From positions 89,486,353 to 89,550,352 of the forward strand of contig NC_068359.1 in the NCBI RefSeq assembly GCF_020536995.1: a DNA stretch of 64,000 bases, read 5' to 3'. Every line of letters begins with the position of its first letter. Positions within the stretch are counted from its first letter, which is position 1. Positions 35,653 to 48,452 of this stretch are shown one piece after another. Below the pieces are notes generated by a model. The model was not told where the DNA came from. It worked only from the letters and a program-made list of their open reading frames with translations, and did no database searches. A program made the position numbers and the translations under genes. Origin of the DNA: Dreissena polymorpha. Lineage: Eukaryota; Mollusca; Bivalvia; Myida; Dreissenidae.

Positions 35653-38600
35653 GAAGTGCATGATTGTATTGCTGTGAACGCATCAAGACAATATGTTACA
35701 AAATTGGATAATTGTATAGGCACGCATGTCAATGTCCTGTACCCTCTAGATGATTAATTAACATAATTATACAACTAAATCTTGATAACGGCACAAACAC
35801 TAAATGTTTTGTTATGACTATTAACTCAAATTAATTACCTTAAAGTGTAGGATGGATGAAACAGATGTCCCTTAGAACAATAACGTTATACCGAAATAAA
35901 CACGAACCATCCTTACCTCATGGTATGCAAAACATACATCTTTTTTGCAAGTAAAAATATTTCAAGTTTGCAATAGTACAGCCCTATTTGAGTGTAACCC
36001 CTTGAGTATGACGGATGACTTGTAAATGCGCAATTTTGATATGATAAGTTCTTTACTTACCAAACGTTTTACGAAGGCACAACGATAATTATAAGGTTGT
36101 ATCTGCTTTCAAGGTTGATTGTTACATAGTTGGTTCTGGAATGCAGTATATCCTGTGAGATTTAGATACAATAAAGCCTTTGTTATTCCATTTACAGTTT
36201 TGTGCTTGACCGGATCTTTTGATTGTTTCGACACTAATTTGAATGTGTTATATTGATCGTGTTTTCTTTTTTATTTCATTATGCAAAAAACGTAAGTCAA
36301 ATATCATAACATGAGTGTGTTCGAAGAGTGTCAAAGCAGTTCTCGTGTATTCACCATTTAATTCATCCGTATGTATGTAAAACTAGACAATTCTTGATCG
36401 AGTTTGAGAAATTGAAATTACCACGCTCTGCCTTCTTCAGATTGAATTTCAATTGATACAGACAGCAATTGAAAGTTTAGAATTTTTGACAAATTTAAAT
36501 TAAAATGAATGTTCGGATATGGTATTTATTCAGAAACCACAAGAACTACATAAAATCATTTTAATATTGCAGTTTTGCGATAGTAATCAGGCGTATTCTG
36601 CCGCAACCTTTAACATGGACATAACTTATATTAAACTAAACCATGCGTTATCGGATAATATAACGAGGTGGAGTTCCTAGTCGACAACAGCATGGAGCAA
36701 TATCCAATGACCACGTGCCATATCACCGATCGCACCGCCTACTTAGTCACGTGAACTAAAGATTAGACAACTTCGACAAACTATTGCAGACCAAGCGCAT
36801 TTTTAAATTTACCCCAGGTTAATTTTGACATTTTGTACCATGCAAGCTGAAGAAGAGGGGTTTGAAATTACAAATAATTGAACAATATACAACGCATAGA
36901 AATAAATAGGTGTTTTGAAAAATAATTATATATATCCCGCTAATACCATGGCTGAAATAATGTTATAATAATGGATTTAGTATTAGGTTGATTCATATTA
37001 GTCACTTTCTCAAGAACAGTGGTATTGGAAATAATTACACGCGTACTTTTTTACTCATACCGTAATCTCTTCGCAGACATATTGCCCATGTTGCTGATTC
37101 GTGTTGATTCTTTTATAAACATACAAATATGGCATTTTTAGGCGTACGTTATCTCCAACGCATGCAACCACAAACTTTTGCATGTCAAATAAACTATGAA
37201 ATACTGCTGGCCGTGTGATGTTTTGTGTCCATAAATTTACCATAAGACCATGATGTTAGAAATACACTATACAACACTGCTAGCCGTCTTACAATGTCAT
37301 TTCGAACACACTGTTAAAATCCGAACAAAATTTAATTGTGTTGTTGAATGTTAACAGTTTCATTCATGGCGTCGCCCTTATGAGACTATGATACCAATTA
37401 ACTGAGAAAGAAATTAATGAAAATCAATCGGTAAATGCCACTTTTTGTATTGGAAGGAAACGCTTATACATAGTAAATTTTCTTGATAAGAGTGGACCCG
37501 TTCAATTATCTAACTACATATGTTTAACACTCATATCCAATAACACTTGTGTGGAATATGTTCTTTAAGTAGTAAACATACACAAGGACTGTAAACATAA
37601 ATTCTATAATCAAATATAGGCATGAAAACTTCGCGAGGTGGACTATACTACATCGTACAAACTTAATAAACAATATTTGCAATAAACCTGTATAGATAAT
37701 TAAATAAGTTATACACGCCGATGGTTGTAATTGTATGTTTGGGAAACAAAACTGTATTGTTTGATTTAATATTGGGTAAGTTACAATTGAAAACATGTCG
37801 TATATATATATCAATTGTTTTTCTAATGGATTAGTAATACTACTAGAAAGTGAACGTTACATGAACTCTTGTTCCAACACATTTAAGCTATTCTGTTAAT
37901 CTGTCATCAACGTTTTCTTGATGTGGTAAACATTCTTTTTACGTGCCGTTTTAATATGCTATTTATCATATGAGTTTTCTTTATATCTTATTTGATATGA
38001 TCAGTTCTTTGAATTCCTCAATTTGATTATTACATGGCAAACAGCAATTAAATTGAATAGGAAATCAAGTAACTATTGCTTTGTGTTGTTACTAATAACC
38101 ATATACACATCATTTTGTATAATATGTTATGCTGTTATTACTACTTCGTTTTGTTATTGCAATACGTGTGTCTAGTGAATCTTTATAATTGTTGAATGAT
38201 GATCAACAAGTCGCTAGAAAATGAATAAATATATCGTGTATATGTAAAATGCAAGTAAAAGTGATTGACCCATGGTATGCTGGTTTCATGGGGCGATGGC
38301 TGCACATACACCCAGTGTCAGTGTTCCTGCTGTTGAATGCATGTGCTTATAAGAGACAGCTGTTTATGCTAAAGATAAAATAAATGCTCAATCTGTTTTG
38401 TCATGTTTAGTCATGTATCCCCAGGTGTATTGTTTGGTGAATCACTAGGGAAAATTACGCGACTTTAGTGTTTCGTCAGCACTACGGTGCCCGTCGGTTG
38501 TTAATGCTTTAGCCATAAGTCCATTACCATAATAGAATACAAAATAATGGTGCCCGTCGGTGTTCTATAATTAGTCATTCGCCCCCAACAGAATTATACA

Positions 38601-39462
38601 AAATAAACTGATAACAATTTAGAGTGTGCGAATGACACAACAGGATTATGTGATCAGTACGATGCATATATATATTCCTAATATAATAATAATATATGTT
38701 TGTATTTATCTTTAGTGCATACTTCTTTAAGCGTTCCGTTCATAACTATTTGAAACAAAACAGACAATACGTGTGTATTATTGTATGAAATTAAAATAAT
38801 ATCATACACTGCAACTCTTCATAATCTGCAGAAGGGAAGCAACAGAAATATATTGCAATTTTGTATTTGAATGCTTGACGGGAATAAATGAAATACGTTT
38901 AACCATATGCAATGCGCTTTTCCGAAACTAAAGGAACACAAACCGATAATTTATGTTAAGGTGGTCCGAGGCTTGATAGCCTAAAAAACGTGTTGATATG
39001 TAACTTAAGGAACAAGCAGGCATCGATCAGAAGCTAGCGTTACCTCAAAATAAATTATGACGAAAAAATATTTTTTATTTAGCACGTAACTGGCACTGGG
39101 GAAAGCAGCATTGTTTTCTTTAACTTGTGTCTATTAAACTTAATATAAGCATGTCAATACACGTATTTAAGTGTCAATAAGTCTCATATTACTCGACGTA
39201 TAAAAATGAACAAGATTCATAGCTTATCTGAATTAAAATGATCGTTTTTTCAAAAAGTAGCTATAACATGAATGTTAAAAAATGTTAACTAATAATAAAT
39301 ATAATATTGTTTATAGCTTCTTTTAAAGCCGCTTGATATGCATGCGTGCATGTATCTTCAGATACGATTGTAAATAAAAACCACCTAAAGTATTATATAA
39401 TATTGTCTCTGCAACCACTGTGCAGTTTCTATTTTGTAGTGTATTTAGGTGATTCATTTCAG
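35653..39462. other. Gene-poor region between two VWC-family genes
   Basis: About 3.8 kb, AT-rich. It separates the minus-strand VWC gene from its plus-strand paralogue and should contain the latter's promoter, but I could not identify a matching TATA or 5' UTR exon. CTTATAAGAGACAG near 38348 is a weak candidate. Confidence 0.45.
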
Positions 39463-39578
39463 GATTAGAAGTCCGCATTTTATCATGAAAGCAACACTTG
39501 TATGTATTGTGATAATTTCTGTCGTCGTTTCTGTGGCGATAGCTAATGAATGTAAGTTGCACAACATTTAGGCTCGAT

Positions 39579-40770
39579 TTAAACCATTTATGCCTATCGT
39601 CTAAAAAATGCATGATGCGGCGTCTCATCAGGGTCTGCGCTGTTTGCTTAAAAGGATTTATGTAATATAAAGAAGTGAAACTCCAGCTGCTCGAGTAGTA
39701 TTGAATGATTATTATAAACAATTATAAGGTCCTTTATTTAAGGCAAGTGACCGATTGCCAAAACAGTACAAAACAGGACAATACAGCACAATACAAAACA
39801 ACATACACACTAATAAGAATAAAGCTGGGGTCACTGCCTTGGAACGGTCAATGCAAAGCATTGGGGGTTTAAATCGGTTTTGGAGCGCTCAACCTCACAC
39901 TTGGCCCAGCAATATTCATAAAACATGTACGTGTAAATAAAATTTAATCTCATAGCATTGTAACTAAAATTAAACAATAATAAAGGGGAATTGAAACGCA
40001 TTCAATTTAATTACCATTTAATTACTCAATGGTATTGAAGATACAAGAGCAACAGAGTTACAACTTTTTGCGAAACGATGGAATGAAACTAGGAGCAAGT
40101 GTCAACTACATTCCTTCTTTATAGAAAAAGATTTAAGAATATAGCATCATGAAGTTCAAATTTCAGATCATCATCGCACAAATACAGGAAGCAGCAGCAA
40201 TAATGAGTGTAAAAGTTCCATATTACATTGCTTGGTTGTTTATGTACTGCTAAAAATAAATCAAACAAGAAACGCCTGTCACAGAGAAAATAAAAATAAT
40301 AGTATAAACTCAATGACCTATGCATGTAGATTACAACTTGGAAAGTTGGTCGTATGACGTCACAAAAATCCATGTACCTAGGGACAGAGAAAGCGTTATG
40401 ACGTAATTGACGCGCGAAAACACAATGACGTGAACAAAATTCAGGGGCAGTACTGTAAAGTTAAAATAAAAATATTAATGGGGCGGTACTGCAAAATTAA
40501 ACTACTAATAAAACAAGCCTAGGTGATAAAAATATTAAGAATCAAACGTATAAAAAATAGTAATTTCATTAAAGCGACATTATTAGAATCAAAGAGTATA
40601 TATGTGTTTTGACAACTGACGACAGAAATGATTTGATGTAAGATGTGTGTCTAAATGTGTGTAAGAAATATTCTAAATATAGAAATAAATATTTATGACA
40701 TCCCTAATTTTGGAAATAAATGGATCAAATTTAGAAGGACGGGAGAGTCCACTATGCATACATGGGTTAA
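39579..40770. mobile_element. piggyBac-like MITE split by a ~1-kb insertion
   Basis: The left end TTAAACCATTTATGCC and the right end (reverse TTAACCCATGTATGCATAG) are a matched pair. The left fragment (39579 to about 39666) has GATGCGGCGTCTCATCAGGG. The right fragment (about 40655-40770) has GAAATATTCTAAATATAG and AGGACGGGAGAGTCC. The material between is a separate AT-rich insertion with no coding signal. The whole unit lies in the intron of the VWC-family pseudogene. Confidence 0.5.
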
Positions 40771-41056
40771 ATAACGAATGAATATAAAATTGTCATGTAT
40801 AACGCATCTTTCTAAATACACGTTATGCCACGTGTCGATTTGCTATATTGATTCCTTTGCATGTTACTGTTAAGTGATTGTCATCTGTTGTGTTACTAGT
40901 TACGATAATTTTAAGGAATACTGTCGCAACATTTAAACCATATAATGCAATTTCAATGACGTTATGTCACAAATTAAGACCGGAATTGTTAATTATCCGT
41001 TTACTTATTTTAGAATTTAAAAAAATTAAAATAAACAAGATGTGTTTGTAAAACAC

Positions 41057-41274
41057 TATGTCCCCCGATATATATGGCCGTTGACCTTGAAGGATGACCT
41101 TGACCTTTTACCTCTAAAAATGTGCAGCTCCATGAGATACACATGTATGCCAAATATCAAGTTGCTATATTCAATATGGCAAAAGTTATAGCCAATGTTA
41201 AAGTTTGACGCAAACAAACCAACAAAGAGACAGGGCAAAAACAATATGTCACCCAGTATAGACTGGGGGACATA
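41057..41274. mobile_element. MITE with TATGTCCCCC termini
   Basis: Ends TATGTCCCCC and GGGGGACATA are inverted. The interior contains GTTGACCTTGAAGGATGACC and a 'gcagctccatgagata' phrase shared with the element at 59.7-60.0 kb. It is 218 bp, non-coding. Confidence 0.65.
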
Positions 41275-42929
41275 CACATATTACAAACACATCGAAAGTT
41301 ATAGATTTGTTCAAATTAAACATTTCATATAGTGAAGGGAAAAGTACACATGTCATTGCAAGACTTATCGTTACTGCATAATAATACACTCGTGTATATA
41401 ATACATGCTTCGCTTTTCGCGTTTGTCTCTACAATGTCATTCATTTTCATTTGGTATTACCAGTGACATAATTTGTATCATTCGCATGTTTTGGTGTAAG
41501 TGTTATGAATGCCAATGTGTGGTCTATGCAAGTCATTTACGCATTTTTTAGGATATCCGAACATTTAACCAAGCCCGTAAGTAATAAATCACTGTCTGCC
41601 TTTTTTCACAGTGCGAGGTCAATGGCAAATTTTGGAATCCCGGCGATTATTTTCTAGCTTGAGACAACATATGAAGATGCATCGCAAACATCGGCTCAGT
41701 GTAATAAGCAGAATCGGTAACTGTCGTCCACCGGGCGACTTGTGAACCGATGCTCATCATATATGACAAAACGTTGACTTTATTTAGCTGATAGACATAT
41801 TACTTCACCAGCAATATATATTACCTGTAATAAATTGTAAAGCAAGGTATTATTTGGTAATGTATGTAAGTTTTAATTGAAATATACATTGTTCAACGTG
41901 TAACAATAGTGGTCTTCTATGATGGTTTTCGTCATCAACGCTCTATACGAGTAATGATACAAAAACCACCTTTTATCGAAACATTTATCCCTTAAAGTTT
42001 TAAATCGCCAGAATAATTTTAAATTTACAGTATAATATTAGCTGCTTATGTGTAGATTTTTCTAAAATAAGGGGTTTCGGGAGGTGATGAAGGCACCTAG
42101 ACGCCGGTCTTGAGCCATGGGTCCTTATACGCCCCCCTGCCATTAAAGAAATAAAAAATAAAAGAAAATTTAGCAGTAGGGTTGCGTATCCCGCTCGCAG
42201 TTCAACCTGAATCGTTTATTACAACCGATTATTGTATGTGGTGTACGTGAAGTCATGTACACTTCTCTTGATTGGTGGTGGTGGATGAATCTTGCAGATA
42301 ATAGCAGCTTTTTGTAAACAAATAAATGTTTCAAATTTGTAAATTTATAATATTTAAGCAACGTAACGTGATTGATGGGCATTGGGGGCGTCCTGTGTGC
42401 ACATTGGGCATCGGCGGGGATCAGTTTATTCAAACAGTAATTCTTGATTTTATGTATATACTTGCCGTCGAATTGTTATAAATACATTTGCACTTTTTTA
42501 CATGCCACACATGCGCATGTTAAGTATTCATAATTACATGCCCTTCATCATTTAAATAGTATCGTTGCAGTTCTTTAGACCTCTGAACAAAGATGTTACA
42601 CCGTTTACAGTCGCCTTGAGACTCATCAACCGAGCGGTGGCATTTAGGTTGATTTCCATTTCATATGGAACACATACTTGCGTCAGAAAATTTGTTTTTT
42701 GCATTTATATGTGGAAAGTCCTGTCAAATACAAGCACTCACTCCTATTTGTCTTAGGGTTATTATTTGTATGATAATGATAATGATGTTGAAAGGATCAT
42801 GGTGATTTGGTTGATAATGATGATGAGTATTTAATAGTATTTTGAGAATGGAGAATAATAAATTTACCCCTAACTATAAATAAAACACCTGAATGCGATA
42901 CAAAATAGAAACCGATAGCTCGCTGCCGA

Positions 42930-43350
42930 GTTTATTATTATAATATATTATATTATATAACTATTATCAATCGTATCCGAAAATACATGTATGAATGCTA
43001 TAAACAATGTAATTAAAAAGCAAGTGTTTTCAAATGACGGTATGTACAATACACTATTGTTCAGTTTTAATTATGTTATAGCATTTATGTTACGTTAAAA
43101 CAAATTATTTATTTATATTTTCCTTTTGATACGCATAAGAAGTAACTGCGGTAAGTTTTTATAACCTGAGTATTATTTGAAACTGACAGCCACTTCAAGA
43201 CTATAATTGGCATGCTAATGTATATATAATTTAGGTTTTAGGTAAGTAACATTAAAACTTACCTCTGTCACAGTATCAATTATTATCGGTATTGATCGTT
43301 TAGCTTCGGGTATACATATTTTATGTCATATAAACGAGATACATTTTGTG
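42930..43350 (-). pseudogene. 5' fragment of a third VWC-family gene copy
   Basis: Matches 33480-34050 in order and orientation, including the 5' UTR splice donor context (GACAGAG|GTAAGT at 43263). The stretch corresponding to the TATA box and start site is missing between ATCAATTATT and GATCGTTTAGC. No signal-peptide exon is found below 42930. It is therefore a promoter-less, exon-less remnant. Confidence 0.6.
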
Positions 43351-43599
43351 CCGTATTGTACAAATTGAATTCAATAATCCTAGCATTCTATTTATCCCAT
43401 TTTTTTTCCAACGTGACATTTAATATAAATAGATCTGACAACATTCACAATAATATAAATTCATTCTTAAAGGCGCTTAAAATTTAACGAATGTAAGCAT
43501 GCGTAGTGATATAGAATGTATTTGTTCTGGTACTCAAAATAGTCTTACAAAATTTCACACAAAAACTGCAAAACGAGAAAAAACATCACCATATGCACA

Positions 43600-43663
43600 C
43601 TTTTGGAAATAAATTGCTCCAATTTAGAAGGATGGAAGAGTCCACTAGGCATAAATGGGTTAA
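43600..43663. mobile_element. Right-end fragment of the piggyBac-like MITE family
   Basis: Sequence from TTTTGGAAATAAATTGCTCC to CTAGGCATAAATGGGTTAA matches the right end of the copy at 40.7 kb and keeps the terminal TTAA. Confidence 0.6.
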
Positions 43664-44750
43664 AGTTATGTCTGCAGATTAAACGATCAAACGATGATAC
43701 AGATTAGATAACATTTTCTAGACGTTTAAGCGTGTCGATTAGGCCAGAGAATCATCGACCTCCGTTTATTGCAAAATGTAATTTATAACATAATACAAAA
43801 AATAGCATCCAAATAAGGTATTTATAAGGGAAAAATCAAACGGTTAAATAAAAAACAGTTATAAAAAGCCAATTGTTTTGTCTGATCATCTTATAAATTT
43901 ATAGTCTTATAAATGATGAGTCCATATATGTATATCATTGTATATCATTGTATTAAAATTGTAATAAGATTTTATAAATTATTAAACAAGACTGAACAGC
44001 TAATTGACCCAATATTGTGTACTTTCAAAGCACTGTTCTTGGTATATTACAAAGCCTTGGTTCCAGTCCATACTATTTCTGTTATTGAAATCACAAGCTG
44101 TGGCCGCATCCAATTATTAAATCCAGCATTCTCACTGACAAAACGTGAACACACATCTGTGTCTGTCCCTGAAGAAGACGTATCGTCGGAAGCGCTACAG
44201 CATATGGTATATATGTTTGCACATATTTTGATTGTCCGATTCACATACTTTCGACACTTTATATAACTCGCAAGATATCCTTGTTTTACATGTAATACAT
44301 ATTCATAAAATGTGCAACTATAAGAAAAAAAGTAGTAAAAAAACTTCGTTTAAAACAGTTTAGACCCCACATTTAATGTTGTCTTGTACTCGTTTTGAGT
44401 CTGTCAATAAATGACCTATCATTATGACAAATTGCGTCATACTTAAAGGTTAAACTTAAATAGTATTTACTTTTGTTTAAAAATAGATAAACGTCTATCA
44501 ACTATTGGTTAAATACTTGATAAGTAACGGTACGAATACCAAAACTGTGAACTAAAAAAATTATGACGAATCGTTATGTATTAAGAAATCATTGATGATT
44601 GTATAATAACATATATACCATTCTAAAGTGAACAAAACTTTATCATGATAGGAATATGTTTCGCAGCCGTCCATCAAGCTGTTATACATTTTAATAAAAT
44701 TTATGTGCGTCACGTTTTATTGCATACCATATCTATATGTATGCTGTATA
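43664..44750. other. AT-rich stretch with one uncertain exon-like segment
   Basis: No gene can be modelled. A plus-strand segment at about 44095-44205 (SCGRIQLLNPAFSLTKREH onward) is richer in coding-like composition than its surroundings and is followed by a GTATAT that could be a donor, but no partner exon or family was recognised. Confidence 0.3.
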
Positions 44751-44751
44751 G

Positions 44752-44900
44752 ACAGACCAACGGACGGACTAACGGACGGACGGACGGATGGACGGACTGA
44801 CGAACAGACAGACAGATAGACGGACGGACTGACGGACGGACTGGCGGGAGGGCGGGCGGGAGAGCGGGCGGGAGAGCGGGCGGAGTACGGACGTCCGTCC
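44752..44900. repeat. (GGAC)n-type microsatellite grading into GGGC runs
   Basis: Imperfect GGAC/GGAT/CAGA tetranucleotide units are followed by GGCGGGAG repeats. The tail at 44890-44910 reads as the reverse motif (GTCCGTCCGTC), making a small inverted repeat. Confidence 0.85.
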
Positions 44901-44995
44901 GTCAGTCAGGGTTTCCAATCCGGGTTTCTTTTAGATATACTTATACAAACTGTCATAAAATACCATTAGAAACTAGACCTTCCAAGCAATATAAG

Positions 44996-45419
44996 TCCCC
45001 TACCGGTGAAACACCACCATTTTCAGCAATATTTCTAGTATAATTGTTGCCATAGCAACCAAATTCTTGACGTAGGGACAAAATAAAATGACGTGCATAA
45101 TCTCCATATTGCCATCTATCCATGTTTCAAGTTTCATGAAAAAATATGAAAAACTTTAAAAATTATCGCAGTGTCCACAATTTTCAGCAATATTTCTAGT
45201 CTATTTGTTAATATTTCTAGTCTATTTTTTGCCATAGCAACCATAATTCTTGTCGTAAGAACAAAATGAAATGACGTGCATAATCTCCATATTGCCATCT
45301 ATCCATGTTTTAAGTTTCATAAAAAAAAATGAGGAACTTTTAAAGTTATCGCAGAATCCAGAAAAATGTGACAGACAGATCGCAAACTATACGTTGCCTC
45401 TGGTTTCACCGGTAGGGGA
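44996..45419. mobile_element. MITE with TCCCCTACCGGTGAAAC termini
   Basis: The left end TCCCCTACCGGTGAAAC and the right end GTTTCACCGGTAGGGGA are exact inverted copies of 17 bp. The interior has two direct units with AAATGACGTGCATAATCTCC (near 45086 and 45271). A relative lies at 57.9 kb. It sits just inside the right arm of the giant inverted repeat. Confidence 0.75.
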
Positions 45420-46182
45420 AAACAAGCGTATTTTTGTGAGATGCTACACGTTGGTTGTTTATTATTGGCGTCGCACTGGAGTGCGGCGACTAGTATGTAA
45501 TGCATTTGTTTTCGCTTATGGGAGGAGAAGTTATTTTACGGATCGATGTATATATATTTGTTTTAAGATTATATTGCATAGTGGTGATTTTTTTTTATAA
45601 ATTAGTGTAATAAAGTACTGTATTTGTGCCAACTACATTTATTACAACATTTATTGCAAATAATGCAATGCTAATTGTTTTAAATAATAACTGATCACAG
45701 GGGAAATATCACAGAGACTGGGCAAATACGCGAAACTTTCTGGTTTTGTATAAAAACAAAACATAATCAACATATATTTATTTGTATGGTTTTTCCAAAA
45801 AAATAGCGTAGACTTTTGCTGTTCGAGTTTTGGTTAACGCGTATTTTCTTCAATTTGACAAGACGACAGCGATTACACGGTTTATTGCTCTATTGATAAC
45901 CGTTACACTACAGTCACTTTTAAGGCAATAGGTGCCTAGCGAGATCGGGAATAGTCGGTCGATATCGCCGTATTCGGAAAGCGTTTCGGCAATAAGCGAT
46001 ATATACGGTAAAGTCCGGAAATAATACTAAATACACGAAATAAATTTGTATTTTTTTATTTAAGTGTTATATTTGCTTATCTCTTTAAGATTTAATAACT
46101 ATACAATACAAATTTAAGTTAAATTAATTCGTTTCATAAAATATTTGTGTGACGTCACGGTTGTTGACATTTTCTTAGCAAA

Positions 46183-48452
46183 ATGAAAGTGCGAAATAAA
46201 AGCGAGCGATTTGCAAAATCGAAAAAGAAGCAAAAACAGATCGACAACGTTGTGTTCGATAACTAGTATTCATTTACCGAGCTCTGCGATGGCGATTTGT
46301 GTGAAAATGACTCACGTAAAAGCTATTCGCATTTGCTAAATGGCGTGAAAAGAGTAAGCAAAAGTGGGTGTGGAGATGGAAGAAGATTGAGTGGCTCGTT
46401 GAGCTGGAGGTTTTGCTAAACAAATAACAGTATGGTCAGTTTTGTAATCTGTGTCCCATTCCTTTGACAATATATAACATTGTTGGCGAACTACAAAATG
46501 GCATCAGTGGATATTTGTACGTTGTTTGTGAAAACCCTGACTGTAGAAAGGTCAACCGTGTTGCTTATGGAAAGCAGTACCATCTCAAGATCAGGGGAAT
46601 GTCAGTCTTTGACGTAAATACCAGGCTTGGAACAGGTATGCATGTCTTCATTTTTCAACCAGCCATTTCTATCAATGTCTAATCATTGTACAATTGCCAT
46701 TGATCTTTGGACTTCTTACACATTTTCAGACCCCTTAAAAGTGTCATTCCCAGTGAATATTTGTTTATCGTGTAATACATAAGGACACATTCCGGTGTCC
46801 ATCATATTCAGTTTTCAAATTTAGTTTCGTATTTGTGTTGTTAAATCCAATTGATTGCTCATTCATGTTATTTAATAATGTAATGATGATACGAATGGAT
46901 TCTATAAAAATTCATTGTGACGTCATTATTAAGTAACTACGGCCCTTTTTCGTTTTCATGTTCTTATCATTTTCAATTCTGTTTTCAGCAATGAAAGTCA
47001 GTTTTGGCAGGCCGGTGAAGGTAAATAACTTCCTTACCAATCTAAACATAACGCTTATTGCAAATAGAAATCTTAAGAAGATGGAGGCTTGTGCGGGGGA
47101 GGCCATCAAGAAAATCTGGACTGCGTCGTCTAAGATGCTGCCATTGATGCTTATGAGAAAGAAATGTAGTAAGTGTAAAAACTAACTTTTAATACAATGT
47201 TATTGACTATTCTGGTGCCAAATTTTAGTATTTTTTCTCATCAACTGTCTTCTTATTTCCTATTCCAGATTAACATGAAACATATAAATAACAATTGTTT
47301 TATTAAAGGCACTGTGTTCATAGTTTGGTAAAATTACATTTTTTTAAAGATTATTGGTTAGATTTCCGGAGCAGGCACATTATTAAAAATATTTGTGATT
47401 GTTATAACATTTTTTAAAAATAAATTCATTACTTTAAGTTATAAATCTTATGAAGGAGCATAGGTATGTTAAAATTCTGAGCTATTCATATAAAAGGTGA
47501 ATTCTTTTCACAAGCGATAATTTGAGTTCAACGACTTGTCAATATGTAATGTGCTTGTTGTGCTGAAAATTGATTTTTCTCATAACCAACGCTCATATTA
47601 GGCGTCAGAATGAAACTTTAAGAGAATTATAAAATTCATGAAATAAGCATTGTTTGAATTTAATTTTGTATTTCAGTTCGATGTACAGTAAAGCCTGATA
47701 TTACTCAAATTGCTGCTGTGCATGTGAATACGGGTTTTAAGTTCTCGACATATGTGAAGACAACAATGCCAATTTCTTCCGAAGCTCAGAAAGTGATTGG
47801 CATCTCTGTTTATGATCATGGCATTATGCCTGTAAATAGTGTTGTTAGTTTATCAATTGAAACTTCTCTACATGCTTGTATGATGTGGCTTGCAAAGTTT
47901 CCCAGCGCCATTTTTTTTGCTCATAATGGGCGCAGGTTTGATTTTCCGGTGTTGGTTAATGCATTGTTTGACACACACTGTTTTGAAACGTTTTGTAATT
48001 GTGTAAGCATTTTTGTTGCCTCTTTGCCGGTTTTCAAAAATCGTATCCTTAACAGTCACACAAACAGGAAGCTGTAGTGAAAGTGTTCTCCAGGCAACCT
48101 GCAACGCCCACAGTGCTCCTGATGATGTTGAAGCACTGGGATCTTTGCTTAAAACATGTAAAATTACTGACAATATGGCCCACATCTTTACTGTTACTGC
48201 AATCTATAATTCAGTTAGTTTATGTTGTGAAAAGCCTTAAAGGCAAAGAACATTAGATTGTTAGACGTGCTGTTGCATAGAGGAACTCTAAAGCAACCAA
48301 CAGCTGAAAACATTGCAGGATATGGAATGGCCTTGTGTCATTTGAAAGCCATATTTTCTTGTTCCGGAGAGGATGACTTTAGGGATACTTTCATTGCAAT
48401 AAACAATGAGGGATTACCAAAAGTTAAAAACGCAAAAAAATATTTTATCTGA
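46183..48452 (+). pseudogene. Mutator-like / DEDD exonuclease fusion gene, right-arm copy (broken)
   Basis: Starts MKVRNKSERFAKSKKKQ at 46183, with an in-frame stop at 46263. The zinc segment at 46440-46640 has CNLC, CENPDC, NRVAYGKQYHLKIRG and FDVNTRLGTGMHV. The next exon (46988-47165) has VNNFLTNLNI. The exonuclease part follows a TTTGTATTTCAG acceptor at 47677 with DITQIAAVHVNTGF, PISSEAQKVIGIS, FFAHNGRRFDFPVL and SLPVFKNRI. A frame change before 48077 leads to NAHSAPDDVEALGSLL. The C-terminus (48250-48452) has GYGMALCHLKAIF and EDDFRDTF. The exonuclease family uses such HNGxxFDF and HxxxxD motifs for metal-dependent 3'-5' nuclease activity. Both arm copies are broken, partly at different places, so decay continued after they separated. 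Confidence 0.65.

Larger units (their letters stand above)
39463..41745 (+). pseudogene. Paralogue of the VWC-domain gene with frame-switched second exon
   Basis: Exon 39463-39551 follows a TTCATTTCAG acceptor and starts MKATLVCIVI (ATG 39485), a signal peptide ending VAIA-NE. Its coding part is 67 nt, exactly as in the minus-strand gene, with a GTAAGT donor. After 2.06 kb an acceptor TTTTTTCACAG precedes 41612. In the frame homologous to the VWC exon the sequence reads CEVNGKFWNPGDYF but then meets several stops, so the VWC protein is lost. Splicing at the available AG instead reads a different frame, open to 41743-41745. It gives a 66-aa product whose mature part is strongly basic (8 Arg, 2 Lys, 3 His against 1 Glu, 1 Asp) with a single Cys. 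AATAAA follows at 41829. A pseudogene is the conservative reading; a new basic peptide is possible. Confidence 0.55.

Noticed and set aside
43913-44266. 117-codon plus-strand open frame including SCGRIQLLNPAFSLTKREH
   Set aside because: Only the middle looks coding-like; no family, acceptor or linked exon could be supported.
15903-45461. The idea that the whole window is one huge palindrome centred near 36 kb, with the two VWC-family genes as part of it
   Set aside because: The VWC genes are roughly symmetric but far more diverged than the arms, and sequences just inside the two arms do not match, so separate events explain it better.
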